Assembly (NCBI RefSeq): GCF_001017175.1
Contig: NZ_LCYG01000055.1
Span: 27,392-91,391 of the forward strand
From: Microvirga vignae
Lineage (GTDB): Bacteria; Pseudomonadota; Alphaproteobacteria; Rhizobiales; Beijerinckiaceae
DNA: 64,000 nucleotides
Reading direction: 5' to 3'
In this document: in pieces, positions 16,392 to 23,517 of the stretch
How positions within the stretch are numbered: position 1 is the stretch's first letter
How the letters are laid out: every line of letters begins with the position of its first letter
Translations under genes and position numbers: made by a program
Notes under the pieces: model-generated
Databases searched by the model: none
What the model was told of the DNA's origin: nothing
The model's input: the letters and a program-made list of their open reading frames with translations, nothing else

Positions 16392-17102
16392 ATGGTAGCT
16401 TATCGCACGGCTGGCGCCTGGGGCGCCGGCCTCGGCCGCAATTTGACCGCCGCTGAGGTCGACGGCAACTTTTGGGAACTGGTGCAGGAGATCGCGGATA
16501 TCGCCGCCAATGCGCCGGCCGGCGTCGGCATCGCCAACATCACCCAGCTCGGCACGCTGGTGACGTTTCACCTATCGGATAGCACCACCCGCCAGGTGAC
16601 GCTGCCCACCTCGCGGCTGACCTGGCGCGGGTCGTGGGCGGCCGGGACGCTCTACAACGTCAACGATTACTTCCGGGTGTCGGGTGTCGGCGTCTATGTC
16701 GTGAAGACCCAGCACACCGCCGCGGCGGCGCCGTTTGTGGTCACGCCGAGCGTTGAGCTGATGATGCCGGATCTGCTCGAGGCGGCCGCCCCGGTGGTCA
16801 ACCAGACCGCGGCGTTCGGGCTCTCGCAGACGTTGGCGGGCCGCTACATCCGCTACAACTCGGCTACCGACCTCAACCTCGATATTCTGGCCGATGCCAA
16901 CATGACGGTCGAGATCGGCGCCGAGTTCAACTTCCGCCAAGTCGGCGCCGGCCAGGTGGGGTTCGTGCCGGCCACCGGCGTGACCCTGAATGGCATGGAA
17001 GGCTTCAACAACCGCACGCGGGCGCCGGGCTCGGTGGCGACCTTGAAGAAGGTCGCCGCGAACGAGTGGGATCTGTTCGGCTCGCTGGAGGAGATCGTCT
17101 AA
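16392..17102 (+). CDS. Tail fibre-like protein
   Basis: 236-aa protein. The opening (VAYRTAGAWGAGLGRNLTAAE, then VDGNFWELVQEI) is a common N-terminal theme of phage fibre proteins. It is followed by a Trp/Tyr segment like carbohydrate-binding modules (WRGSWAAGTLYNVNDYFRVS) and a beta-rich C-terminal domain (YIRYNSATDLNLDILADANM). It probably binds the host surface or anchors the longer fibre encoded next. The stop TAA shares its last base with the following ATG (TAATG). Confidence 0.65.
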   Translation: MVAYRTAGAWGAGLGRNLTAAEVDGNFWELVQEIADIAANAPAGVGIANITQLGTLVTFHLSDSTTRQVTLPTSRLTWRGSWAAGTLYNVNDYFRVSGVGVYVVKTQHTAAAAPFVVTPSVELMMPDLLEAAAPVVNQTAAFGLSQTLAGRYIRYNSATDLNLDILADANMTVEIGAEFNFRQVGAGQVGFVPATGVTLNGMEGFNNRTRAPGSVATLKKVAANEWDLFGSLEEIV

Positions 17103-18940
17103 TGGCCATCATCTTCGGGGTGTCTGCCGCCGTCACGCGCTTGCGGCCGCCGGTCAACGTGACCCCGCCGACCTATGACGATGCGTTCGACACCGCCGAG
17201 GTCAATCTCGAGCTGCGCGCGGGCTCGCTCGGTACCTGGGGCGGCGGCCTGTTCGCCACCCTGAAGACGGTTTGGTATGTCGACGGCGTCGCGCTCGCCG
17301 ATGGCGATCCGCTGCTGGTCGCCGATACGAACCACCCCGATCGGAACAAGCCCGGCTATACGATCAAGAAGGTGGTGGTTCAGTCGGCCTGGGCCGGCAA
17401 GAGCGTGCAGCTCAGGGTTCAGGTCGCCGGCGCGCTGGGATCGGCCGAGGCCCAGGCCCCGCTGCTGGATGTGCCAGCGGCCCCGGCCGATGAGCCGGTG
17501 GTGATCTGGGACTATCGCAACCGCACCGGCGACCGGACCAATACGAGCTATATCAAGACCCGCAACTCGGGCCGCTCGATGTATGGCGGTCGGCGCTTCT
17601 TCACCACGAACGGCGCCGTTTCCCGGCAGGGCATCGGCAACAAGGGCCGCTCGGCCGGCAAGTGGTATTGCGAGTTCCTGAGCCACGATGCTCCCGGCTC
17701 ACATTTCCGATTTGGCCTCAGCGCCATTGATGCCGGTTTTGCGAATGCCGGAATGCTCGGCGACCATCAGTGGCAGCTCGGCCTCAAAAGCGATGGCTGG
17801 CTCTATACCTATGATGACCGAGGCCAGGTCACCAGCAGCAGCAAGGTTGGCCCCAACTGGCGCTATTCCGAAACGATCGGCATGGCGGCCGATTTCGACA
17901 CTGACCCCAACGGGGTGCTGGTGTGGTTTACGGCCGATGGCGTGACCTGGAATAACAACGGCAGCGCCGATCCGACGACCGCCGTGGGCGGCCATCTGCT
18001 GCAGAACCAAAAGGCCAGCGGCACCCCCAAGGCGATGCACCCGGCCCTGTTCTCGGCGAGCGCATCGGATACCCCAAACTTTGCCCTGAGCCTGTTCTGC
18101 AACGTGGGCGAGCAGCTGCGCGCAGCGCCAACCGGGTTCAATGGCTGGGACAATCTGGCGAACAATGGCGCCATGCCAACGCTCACCAATGCCGAGGCGC
18201 GGCGCCTCTGGCAGCTTTGGCACATGGGGCCCGCCCCCAGCGCCGCGCGCATGACCCTTGTCGATGACCTCATCAGCGGGCTCAAGGCTGATGGCGTGTG
18301 GACGAAGCTCAAGAGCCTCTATCTGCTCGCGGCCGCCGACTTCGGTCATGGCGTTTATGATTGGAAGAAGCTGCAGCGCGCCGAGTGGGGCAGCAGTTCC
18401 ACACCGCCGGTTCCCGATGAGGGTTATGCCACCTGGCTGGCCGATCGCTACTACAAGAACGGCGGCGGCGGGGGCTATCTGACGGCCAGCTCTGCCGCCA
18501 GCACCGAGCTGGCGCAGAATGATGCTCATTTGGGCCTCATCAGCCGAACCGAGCAGGCCGATGGCACGAACACCCGGCATGAGCTGGGCGCGGGCAATGC
18601 CTATCTGGCCAACAACCTAGCCGGCGGAACCATCGCCCGTGCCAATGCGGGCGCTGCTGACACTTATGCTGATGTTTCGTTCATCGGCCATAACGTGTGG
18701 ACGCGCGGCGGCTCGTCCCAGGCGGAGCTCTATCGTGATGGCGCCCTGGCCAAGACCATCACCAGAACCTCAGCGGGTCCCTCGGGCTCGATCACGATTG
18801 GCGCGGTCAATGCGGCCGCCATCACGCCAAACGGCATCAATGAGCTGGTGGCTGCGCACTATGGCCAGGCGCTCACAGCTGCCGAAGCCCTGGCGATTTA
18901 CAACCGCCTGAACACCTACCGCACGGCGCTGGGCGCCTAA
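17102..18940 (+). CDS. Tail fibre with SPRY-like and lectin-like domains
   Basis: 612-aa fibre. Residues about 150-330 contain a SPRY/B30.2-like domain: SAGKWYCEFLSHDAPGSHFR, FGLSAIDAGF, WQLGLKSDGWLYTY, GVLVWFTADGVTWNNNG. The C-terminal 200 residues (GHNVWTRGGSSQAELYRDGA, ending ALTAAEALAIYNRLNTYRTA) resemble a concanavalin/LamG-like receptor-binding domain found in other tail fibres. It probably determines host recognition. The start is coupled to the previous gene (TAATG); a longer frame upstream lies inside that gene. Confidence 0.78.
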   Translation: MAIIFGVSAAVTRLRPPVNVTPPTYDDAFDTAEVNLELRAGSLGTWGGGLFATLKTVWYVDGVALADGDPLLVADTNHPDRNKPGYTIKKVVVQSAWAGKSVQLRVQVAGALGSAEAQAPLLDVPAAPADEPVVIWDYRNRTGDRTNTSYIKTRNSGRSMYGGRRFFTTNGAVSRQGIGNKGRSAGKWYCEFLSHDAPGSHFRFGLSAIDAGFANAGMLGDHQWQLGLKSDGWLYTYDDRGQVTSSSKVGPNWRYSETIGMAADFDTDPNGVLVWFTADGVTWNNNGSADPTTAVGGHLLQNQKASGTPKAMHPALFSASASDTPNFALSLFCNVGEQLRAAPTGFNGWDNLANNGAMPTLTNAEARRLWQLWHMGPAPSAARMTLVDDLISGLKADGVWTKLKSLYLLAAADFGHGVYDWKKLQRAEWGSSSTPPVPDEGYATWLADRYYKNGGGGGYLTASSAASTELAQNDAHLGLISRTEQADGTNTRHELGAGNAYLANNLAGGTIARANAGAADTYADVSFIGHNVWTRGGSSQAELYRDGALAKTITRTSAGPSGSITIGAVNAAAITPNGINELVAAHYGQALTAAEALAIYNRLNTYRTALGA

Positions 18941-18954
18941 TCCGGAGAACTGCA

Positions 18955-19131
18955 ATGGCACGAAGACCACGACCCCGGCCGCGCGTCAAACCGCCGGCGC
19001 GCGTGATTGCGCGCCGCCTGGCGCGTGAGGGCGGCGGCGATCCACCGGCCGGTTCCGCGCTGCTCAAAGAGGATGGCAGCGGATATCTGCTGCTCGAGGA
19101 CGGCGGCCGCATCCTGCTTGAGCAGCAATAA
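18955..19131 (+). CDS. Small phage protein with LLLE repeats
   Basis: 58-aa protein too short for many gene finders. It starts with a very basic, Arg/Pro-rich tail (ARRPRPRPRVKPPARVIARR) and ends with two copies of a short strand motif, YLLLEDGGR and ILLEQ, known from phage tail and capsid-associated peptides. GGAG at 18944-18947 is well spaced from the ATG. It sits alone between the fibre and an intrinsic terminator, closing the fibre cluster. The function is unknown. Confidence 0.7.
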   Translation: MARRPRPRPRVKPPARVIARRLAREGGGDPPAGSALLKEDGSGYLLLEDGGRILLEQQ

Positions 19132-19155
19132 GCCTCTCGCCTCCTGAACCTTCCC

Positions 19156-19180
19156 GGCCCGCTTCGTGCGGGCCTTTTCT
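19156..19180 (+). terminator. Intrinsic terminator after the fibre cluster
   Basis: GGCCCGC (19156-19162) pairs with GCGGGCC (19168-19174), loop TTCGT, followed by TTTTCTTTT. Confidence 0.75.
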
Positions 19181-19198
19181 TTTCAAGGATCTGCATTC

Positions 19199-20017
19199 AT
19201 GGCTGACAGCAAGATTTCCCAGCTCGCCCTCGTTTCGGCCCTCGCGTCCGGCGACTTCGTTCCCGTTAAGCGCGCGGATGGCAGCAACGGCCGGTTTGAC
19301 CTTTCAGGCCTGGCGCCCTCGAGCGCCGGCCGCATCAAGGCCTCGGCCGTTGTGACGCTCTCGGGCACGACACCGAGCGTGGCGGCGGGGCTCAACGTCG
19401 CGTCTGTGGTCCGCACCGCAGCGGGTCGTTTTCGCGTCACGTTCGCGACGCCGCTGGACAGCATCAACTATGGTTTCAGCGGCAGCGCCAGGCTGGGCGA
19501 TTTTAACGACAACTGGACGACGATCATCGGCATCGACCGTCATGCTGGGTACGGGCTCGCCACGACCCATGTTGACATCAACGTCACGTCAGGCAACGGC
19601 GGCAGCACCGCGGCCGGCGTCGCCTACGACCCGCTGTACTTCAGCTTCGAGATCTGGGACGCTGCGCAGCAGACCGGCGGGGGCGGAGTCAGCGGCGGGC
19701 ATTCGACCACCGAGCAGGCGACCGGCCAGACGTGGATTGATGGAAAGGCCATCTACCGCAAGGTGGTCGATGTGGGCGCGCTGCCGAACACCACAACCAA
19801 GACAGTGGCGCATGGCGTGACCGGCGTTTCCAAGTGGCTGAGCCACCGAGGCCATGCGCAGGCGGCCGATGGCACCGCCCTCAACCTTCCCTTGGGCGAT
19901 TCCGCGGCCGGCGCCTCGATCGGCCTGTGGCTGGATGCGACCAACATCAATATTCGCACCGGCGCCGATCGGTCGGGCTATTCCGGCTTCATCATCCTCG
20001 AATACACCAAGACCTAA
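19199..20017 (+). CDS. Second tail fibre / receptor-binding-type protein
   Basis: 272-aa protein starting MADSKISQLALVSALASGDF, an N-terminal theme shared by many phage fibre and tailspike proteins (a DSKIS.L..V..L..GD.VPV pattern). Later parts are beta-rich with short Gly-rich turns (TAAGRFRVTFATPLDSINYG, ATTHVDINVTSGNGGS) and a C-terminal IGLWLDATNINIRTGADRSG. AAGGA lies ten bases before the ATG at 19199. The gene is flanked on both sides by intrinsic terminators of the same design, so it can be expressed as a separate unit. Confidence 0.7.
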   Translation: MADSKISQLALVSALASGDFVPVKRADGSNGRFDLSGLAPSSAGRIKASAVVTLSGTTPSVAAGLNVASVVRTAAGRFRVTFATPLDSINYGFSGSARLGDFNDNWTTIIGIDRHAGYGLATTHVDINVTSGNGGSTAAGVAYDPLYFSFEIWDAAQQTGGGGVSGGHSTTEQATGQTWIDGKAIYRKVVDVGALPNTTTKTVAHGVTGVSKWLSHRGHAQAADGTALNLPLGDSAAGASIGLWLDATNINIRTGADRSGYSGFIILEYTKT

Positions 20018-20070
20018 CAACGCCGGCGGCGGCCCTCGAGCTGCCGCCTAGCCCTCATCCCCTGCAGTAA

Positions 20071-20095
20071 GGCCCGCTCCTCGGCGGGCCTTTTT
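20071..20095 (+). terminator. Intrinsic terminator before the lysis genes
   Basis: GGCCCGC (20071-20077) pairs with GCGGGCC (20084-20090), followed by five T. Confidence 0.75.
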
Positions 20096-20122
20096 CATGC
20101 CCCCAGCCCACAAGAGGTCCCC

Positions 20123-20809
20123 ATGGATAAGACCGTCCCTAAACCGGCGGCGATGCTGCTTGACTTCATCGGCAGCAAGGAAGCCCCGAAGGGCTATGAC
20201 ACCGTCTATGCCAACCGCATGGACCGGATGCCCAAGCCCCTGACCTCCATGACGATGAAGGAGATCCTGGATCAGGGGAAATGGCGGACGAAGACCTTTG
20301 GCTCTTCTGCTTGCGGCCGCTACCAGTTCATGGACGCCACGCTCCGGGACTTGGCCGAAGAGCTTGATCTGAAGGCCGAGGACAAGTTCACCTCTGACTA
20401 TCAGGATCGGCTTGGCCTGTATCTGCTCAGGCGCCGGGGCTATGACAGGTGGATCAAGGGAACGCTCTCCGATGCAGAGTTCATGCTGAACCTAGCCAAG
20501 GAGTGGGCGAGTTTCCCGGTGCCATTCACGGTCAAGGGCGGCAGCCGGAGGGTCAACCGCGGCCAGAGCTTCTATGCCGGTGACGGGCTGAACAAGGCTC
20601 TCGTGTCAGCGGAAGACGTGGAGAAGACTCTCGTTATGGCACGGGCCCAGCAGGACATCGAACCCGCTCCCGTGGCCGAGGCTCCGATCCTACCGCCACC
20701 GGATATCGAGCCCACACCGGCTCCCGCTCCCCAGCCCGCCTCTTCAGGCGGGTTTTTCTATGCCGCCCTCAAGAGCGTCCTTGAGGCCCTGTTCGGAAGG
20801 AAAGCGTGA
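20123..20809 (+). CDS. Endolysin, lysozyme/transglycosylase-like
   Basis: 228-aa cell-wall hydrolase. The catalytic part (about residues 8-150) has an early acidic residue in LLDFIGSKEAPKGYDTVYAN and the SACGRYQFMDATL segment. This recalls the AGRYQ motif of the lambda R transglycosylase (GH104) and related lysozyme-like phage enzymes. There is no signal peptide, so a holin would be needed for export. Residues 180-210 form a Pro/Ala linker, and the last 20 form an amphipathic helix (FFYAALKSVLEALFGRK). A terminator-like hairpin is encoded inside this tail. The stop overlaps the next ATG. Confidence 0.75.
   Translation: MDKTVPKPAAMLLDFIGSKEAPKGYDTVYANRMDRMPKPLTSMTMKEILDQGKWRTKTFGSSACGRYQFMDATLRDLAEELDLKAEDKFTSDYQDRLGLYLLRRRGYDRWIKGTLSDAEFMLNLAKEWASFPVPFTVKGGSRRVNRGQSFYAGDGLNKALVSAEDVEKTLVMARAQQDIEPAPVAEAPILPPPDIEPTPAPAPQPASSGGFFYAALKSVLEALFGRKA
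20735..20757 (+). terminator. Terminator-like hairpin inside the endolysin coding region
   Basis: CCCGCCT (20735-20741) pairs with AGGCGGG (20746-20752), loop CTTC, followed by five T. It has all parts of an intrinsic terminator but lies about 52 bases before the endolysin stop codon. Confidence 0.5.
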
Positions 20810-21348
20810 TGCCTCCCATCATCGGATTGCTCTTGCAGTATGCCCCTGAACTGATCGGGCTCTTCGCCGGCGACAAGACTGGCACGGCAGCCGGGAGGGT
20901 GGCAGATGCCGCGAAGGTGGTCTTCGGCACCGATGACCCACAGAAGGCACAGGTCCAGATCCAGGCAAACCCGCATCTGGCTCAAGCCTTCGTGGAACAG
21001 GCCAAGATCCAGCTCGAGGAAGTTCGCCTCGCGATCCAAGACGTTCAGAGCGCTCGTCTTCAGACGCTGGAACTCGCCAAGCAGGGTTCAGCCATCTCCT
21101 GGGGCGCTCCGGTCGTCTCGGTCATTGTGGTGGTCGGCTTCTTCGTCGTGATGGGGCTGCTCTTCGTCCAGCCCATCGATCTCCCGCCGCAGCAGGCGCA
21201 ACTCCTCAACGTGCTCTTCGGCGCGCTCATCCCGGCCTTTGGCACGGTCGTTCAATACTGGCTCGGCTCGTCGGCGGGCTCTAAGCGCAGCGGGGATGCT
21301 GTCAGAGCAATTGCCGAGACCGTCCTGCCGACCCGAAAGGGAGCCTAA
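20809..21348 (+). CDS. Holin-like phage membrane protein (3TM type)
   Basis: 179-aa protein with an N-terminal hydrophobic segment (IIGLLLQYAPELIGLFAG), a helical charged middle (QIQANPHLAQAFVEQAKIQL) and two strong membrane spans (PVVSVIVVVGFFVVMGLLFV and LLNVLFGALIPAFGTVVQYW). The order resembles three-span phage holins that open the inner membrane to release endolysin. ATG 20809 overlaps the endolysin stop (TGATG) and AAGGAAAG lies upstream. Position right after the endolysin strengthens the call. Confidence 0.75.
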   Translation: MPPIIGLLLQYAPELIGLFAGDKTGTAAGRVADAAKVVFGTDDPQKAQVQIQANPHLAQAFVEQAKIQLEEVRLAIQDVQSARLQTLELAKQGSAISWGAPVVSVIVVVGFFVVMGLLFVQPIDLPPQQAQLLNVLFGALIPAFGTVVQYWLGSSAGSKRSGDAVRAIAETVLPTRKGA

Positions 21349-21350
21349 GC

Positions 21351-21716
21351 ATGGCGGACACTCCATCCCTGCAGGAAACCTCCCTGACGTTCGGTGGCCT
21401 GCTGCTTGTGGCCGGCATCGTCTGGTCGATCTTCAAGGGCCGGGACTGGCTTGACATGAAGATCCGGGCCGAGGCCGTCTCCATCTGCGAGCCGCTGAAG
21501 ATCGAGCATGCTGCCCTGAAGATCAGGGTGGAGATGCTCGAGAAGGACCTGAACGAGTTCAAGGTTCAGGCGTCGAAGAGCTTCGTCAGCAACGATGCGG
21601 TGATCCGGCTGGAAGACCGCCTGGAGGAGGGATTCAAAAGCATGCGGGCAGAGTTGAGCGATATCCGCGAGACTCTCATGAAGACCATCATTGAGGCGGG
21701 GAGGGCGCGGTCATAA
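21351..21716 (+). CDS. Membrane-anchored coiled-coil lysis protein
   Basis: 121-aa protein with one N-terminal membrane span (FGGLLLVAGIVWSIFKGRDW) followed by a long heptad-rich helix (ALKIRVEMLEKDLNEFKVQA, RLEDRLEEGFKSMRAELSDI). This is the shape of inner-membrane spanin or XhlA-like phage lysis proteins. It begins two bases after the holin-like stop and is the last gene of the late operon. No separate outer-membrane spanin lipoprotein was found. A two-base gap and shared direction indicate co-expression with the holin. Confidence 0.7.
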   Translation: MADTPSLQETSLTFGGLLLVAGIVWSIFKGRDWLDMKIRAEAVSICEPLKIEHAALKIRVEMLEKDLNEFKVQASKSFVSNDAVIRLEDRLEEGFKSMRAELSDIRETLMKTIIEAGRARS

Positions 21717-21725
21717 GCCTTGCCA

Positions 21726-21772
21726 CGTTACCGCCAAGGTTTGTGGACACGGTTCCCGCCATTGCGGTAACG
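21726..21772. repeat. Nine-base inverted repeat at the prophage 3' end
   Basis: CGTTACCGC at 21726-21734 and GCGGTAACG at 21764-21772 are perfect inverse copies 29 bases apart, ten bases after the last lysis gene. This could be a protein-binding site, a recombination arm or an RNA stem; nothing decides between these. Confidence 0.5.
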
Positions 21773-21803
21773 GGTAACTATATCTCACCTATCTGTTGAT
21801 TGG

Positions 21804-21835
21804 CCCCGCTGGCTCAGGCTGGCGGGGTTCTTTTT
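21804..21835 (+). terminator. Intrinsic terminator of the phage late operon
   Basis: CCCCGC (21804-21809) pairs with GCGGGG (21822-21827), followed by TTCTTTTT. The next gene on this side is convergent. Confidence 0.7.
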
Positions 21836-21839
21836 GCGT

Positions 21840-21929
21840 TTACGGCCCGTGCATCGGACCCATCCCAGAACTCCGGGCATAGAGCTCGGACGCGTTGATT
21901 ATGTCTTGATGCTCTTTCGCCGTATTCAT
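21840..21929 (-). other. Possible 29-codon open frame after bluB
   Basis: On the minus strand a frame MNTAKEHQDIINASELYARS continues in the same register as bluB after its stop and ends at 21840. Residue use is plausible, but there is no clear ribosome site, and it may be the residue of a longer C-terminus. Low support. Confidence 0.2.
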
Positions 21930-21971
21930 CCGGTGTAGGCCGCGGATACGGAACCGAGGCGGTAGCCCGGG

Positions 21972-22619
21972 TCAGCGCCGCAGGATCTGCAATGGTGTCC
22001 TTGTCTGCCAGCCCTGGCGTTCAAGCTCCGGTGTGTCGTCGGCGTGAGCGGGATAGCCCAGACACAGGTAGCCGATGAAGGCCCAGTGCGATGGCACATC
22101 CAGGGTCATGGCCACGGCGGCAGGATCCAGAATCGACACCCAACCAACCCCAATCCCCTCGGCCCGCGCCGCCAGCCACAGGGTATGAATGGCCATCACG
22201 GTTGAATAGCGCACCGTCTCGGGCATGGTGCGCCGCCCCAAGCCATGACCTTGCGGTGTGCTGTCCTCGGCAAACACCGCCAGATGAACTGGAGCCTCCT
22301 GCAAGCCGGCCAGCTTGAGCTTGGCATAGGCGGAAGCCCGCTCCGTAGGCTCTCTCCTCAAGGCTTGTGCATTGCAGACTTCAAAGTTCTCAACGATTGC
22401 GGCTCGCCGTTGCGGATCATCCACGAGCACGAAGCGCCAGGGCTGGCTCAGGCCCACAGACGGTGCCAAATGAGCCAGTTCAAGCAGGCGCGTGAGCACA
22501 TCCGGCGCGATCGGCATGGAGCGAAAGTGCCGAACATCCCGACGCCAGACGAACAGATCGCGGAGCTGGTCGCGGAACGCCCGCGCAAAGACAGGAACCG
22601 GCGATTGCTCCATGCTCAT
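21972..22619 (-). CDS. bluB: 5,6-dimethylbenzimidazole synthase (nitroreductase fold)
   Basis: 215-aa flavoenzyme of the nitroreductase superfamily that breaks down reduced FMN to make DMB, the lower ligand of vitamin B12. The sequence follows BluB closely: FRDQLRDLFVWRRDVRHFRS, LLELAHLAPSVGLSQPWRFV, NFEVCNAQAL, VGWVSILDP and IGYLCLGYP. The start chosen is ATGAGC at 22619; a longer frame upstream reads into the IS66 remnant. No other cobalamin genes are nearby and no cobalamin riboswitch is seen upstream, where IS-derived sequence begins at the start codon. It may be a host gene next to the prophage or a transferred cargo gene. Confidence 0.85.
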   Translation of the reverse strand: MSMEQSPVPVFARAFRDQLRDLFVWRRDVRHFRSMPIAPDVLTRLLELAHLAPSVGLSQPWRFVLVDDPQRRAAIVENFEVCNAQALRREPTERASAYAKLKLAGLQEAPVHLAVFAEDSTPQGHGLGRRTMPETVRYSTVMAIHTLWLAARAEGIGVGWVSILDPAAVAMTLDVPSHWAFIGYLCLGYPAHADDTPELERQGWQTRTPLQILRR

Positions 22620-22782
22620 GCGTCGCCCGTCAGCTTCTCCCACTGCCAAGGGAGCAACTCGGACAGCCGATTTTGCGGAGTGCTGGCAATGTGGGCGAGC
22701 ACATCGGCGAGCCAGGCGTAAGGGTCAACATCGTTCAGTTTGGCGGTCGCGTTCAGCGTCACCATGGCGGCAATGGTTTCCT
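22616..22782 (-). pseudogene. IS66-family transposase, C-terminal remnant
   Basis: About 55 residues on the minus strand (TAKLNDVDPYAWLADVLAHI, then NRLSELLPWQWEKL) are the typical C-terminal end of IS66 TnpC transposases. Everything upstream of the DDE domain is missing, and there are no tnpA or tnpB genes. Its stop codon overlaps the bluB start (ATGA), so IS sequence abuts the gene directly. It is a non-functional fragment left by a deletion or rearrangement. Confidence 0.8.
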
Positions 22783-22890
22783 GGAGGGGCGGCGGAGAGT
22801 GGACTGCTGCTCCGGGTAGCGCTCGACAACGTCCTGAAACTGTCCCTTGGTGAGGATCTTTAGTAGTGTCGCTGCGGGAGTAGGTCATGC
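22777..22890 (-). pseudogene. Unidentified gene fragment joined to the IS66 remnant
   Basis: In a different minus-strand frame just before the IS66 fragment, the stretch LLKILTKGQFQDVVERYPEQ reads like real protein and then runs out at the IS66 junction. It has no obvious start and overlaps the first copy of the 60-base direct repeat. The parent family is not recognised. It probably marks the joint between two broken elements. Confidence 0.35.
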
Positions 22891-22926
22891 CATAGGTATG
22901 GCAGGGAAGGGTGAAGAGAGGGTTGC
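22866..22926 (+). repeat. Direct repeat A, about 60 bp
   Basis: It shares GGGAGTAGGTCATGCC, TATGGCAGGGAA and GGTGAAGAGAGGGTTGC with copy B at 26,364-26,422, in the same orientation. Identity is about 85 percent with small indels. The two copies bracket 3.5 kb carrying the ISL3-type element, a DUF6894 gene and a TetR gene. Confidence 0.75.
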
Positions 22927-22933
22927 GCGAAAG

Positions 22934-23098
22934 CTATGGCACGCACGCAATGTGGTTGATCAGTAGCCCAAGCGCCACAACTGCCGCGAAAGTTAGGATT
23001 GCAAGGATAATCCCAGTCCAGTGTTCACGCTGTGAGAGCTTGGCTAGAGTGCGTGCCAATCTCTGCCGCGTTAGCTCTATGTCTTGATTGTCGACCAT
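22934..23098 (-). CDS. Small single-span membrane protein
   Basis: 54-aa protein from the start MVDNQDIELTRQRLARTLAK. It has a charged cytoplasmic-type N-terminus and a C-terminal hydrophobic helix (WTGIILAILTFAAVVALGLL) ending LINHIACVP. A longer frame extends to 23281 but crosses the left end of an inserted IS, so its extra residues are artificial. The ribosome site is weak. The function is unknown, and it could be a fragment of a larger protein cut off by the insertion. Confidence 0.4.
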   Translation of the reverse strand: MVDNQDIELTRQRLARTLAKLSQREHWTGIILAILTFAAVVALGLLINHIACVP

Positions 23099-23153
23099 TG
23101 CCCCCAAGCCCCCGCTAGGAAAGGAAGCTAGTAAAGGCAGAGGGGGATCGCGA

Positions 23154-23161
23154 CAATATAC
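23154..23161. repeat. Left target-site duplication of the ISL3-type element
   Basis: CAATATAC, identical to the eight bases at 25135-25142 on the other side of the element. Eight bases is the usual duplication length for ISL3. Confidence 0.9.
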
Positions 23162-23280
23162 GGCTTTCCGGTTTTCGGGGTTGGTTGGTCCATAAGATAA
23201 TTCATACAACTTCCGCATTTTGGGGTTGATAGCTTGGCTGTGATGTGCCATATTCAACTCATCGGAAACGGAGCAAGCCA

Positions 23281-23490
23281 ATGACCAGCGTCGCCCAGGA
23301 CATCATCCGCAGCCACTTCAACCGGAAGACCCTCACCGCTCTCAAGAAGAAGGGCATCGAAGTTGTGAAGTCCACCTTCGTCCCGGCTCCTGGCGGCGAC
23401 TACACCCGAGGCGAAACGGCCTACGTGGTGGTGGAGAACGAGACGAGCAGCATCCGCTCCTACCTCGAAGTCCTGAAGATGGCCGCGTAA
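23281..23490 (+). CDS. IS passenger gene, 69-aa hypothetical protein
   Basis: Small protein beginning MTSVAQDIIRSHFNRKTLTA, with a Lys-rich patch (LKKKGIEVVKS) and a C-terminal strand-helix (TAYVVVENETSSIRSYLEVL). It lies inside the ISL3-type element between the left end and the DUF551-like gene. An internal end-like motif is centred about 60 bases upstream of the ATG. The sequence is open and shows normal codon use. The family is not recognised; the size and fold pattern suit a small phage-type or antirestriction-type accessory protein, but there is no evidence for either. Confidence 0.65.
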   Translation: MTSVAQDIIRSHFNRKTLTALKKKGIEVVKSTFVPAPGGDYTRGETAYVVVENETSSIRSYLEVLKMAA

Positions 23491-23517
23491 GCGGCCTTCC
23501 TCTTTTAGGGGCGTACG

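Larger units (their letters stand above)
1..21716 (+). mobile_element. Lambda-like siphophage prophage, late half
   Basis: A co-directional block of packaging, head, tail and lysis genes in the order of lambda-type siphophages: terminase, joiner, portal, protease/scaffold, decoration, capsid, connectors, tail tube, frameshifted chaperone, tape measure, baseplate, fibres, endolysin, holin-like genes. Gene junctions are tight, mostly 1-4 base overlaps. No early genes, repressor or integrase are visible, so the left boundary is outside the window. The right boundary is uncertain and lies between 21,716 and about 21,970. The structural genes looked open and undamaged, so the late module may still be functional. 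Confidence 0.93.

Noticed and set aside
1..21716. Gene transfer agent rather than prophage
   Set aside because: The lambda-type terminase, decoration protein, nested scaffold and fibre set differ from the rhodobacterial GTA gene order; nothing indicates a GTA.
23099..23281. N-terminal extension of the small membrane protein
   Set aside because: It reads through the left end of the ISL3-type element, so the extra residues come from the insertion.
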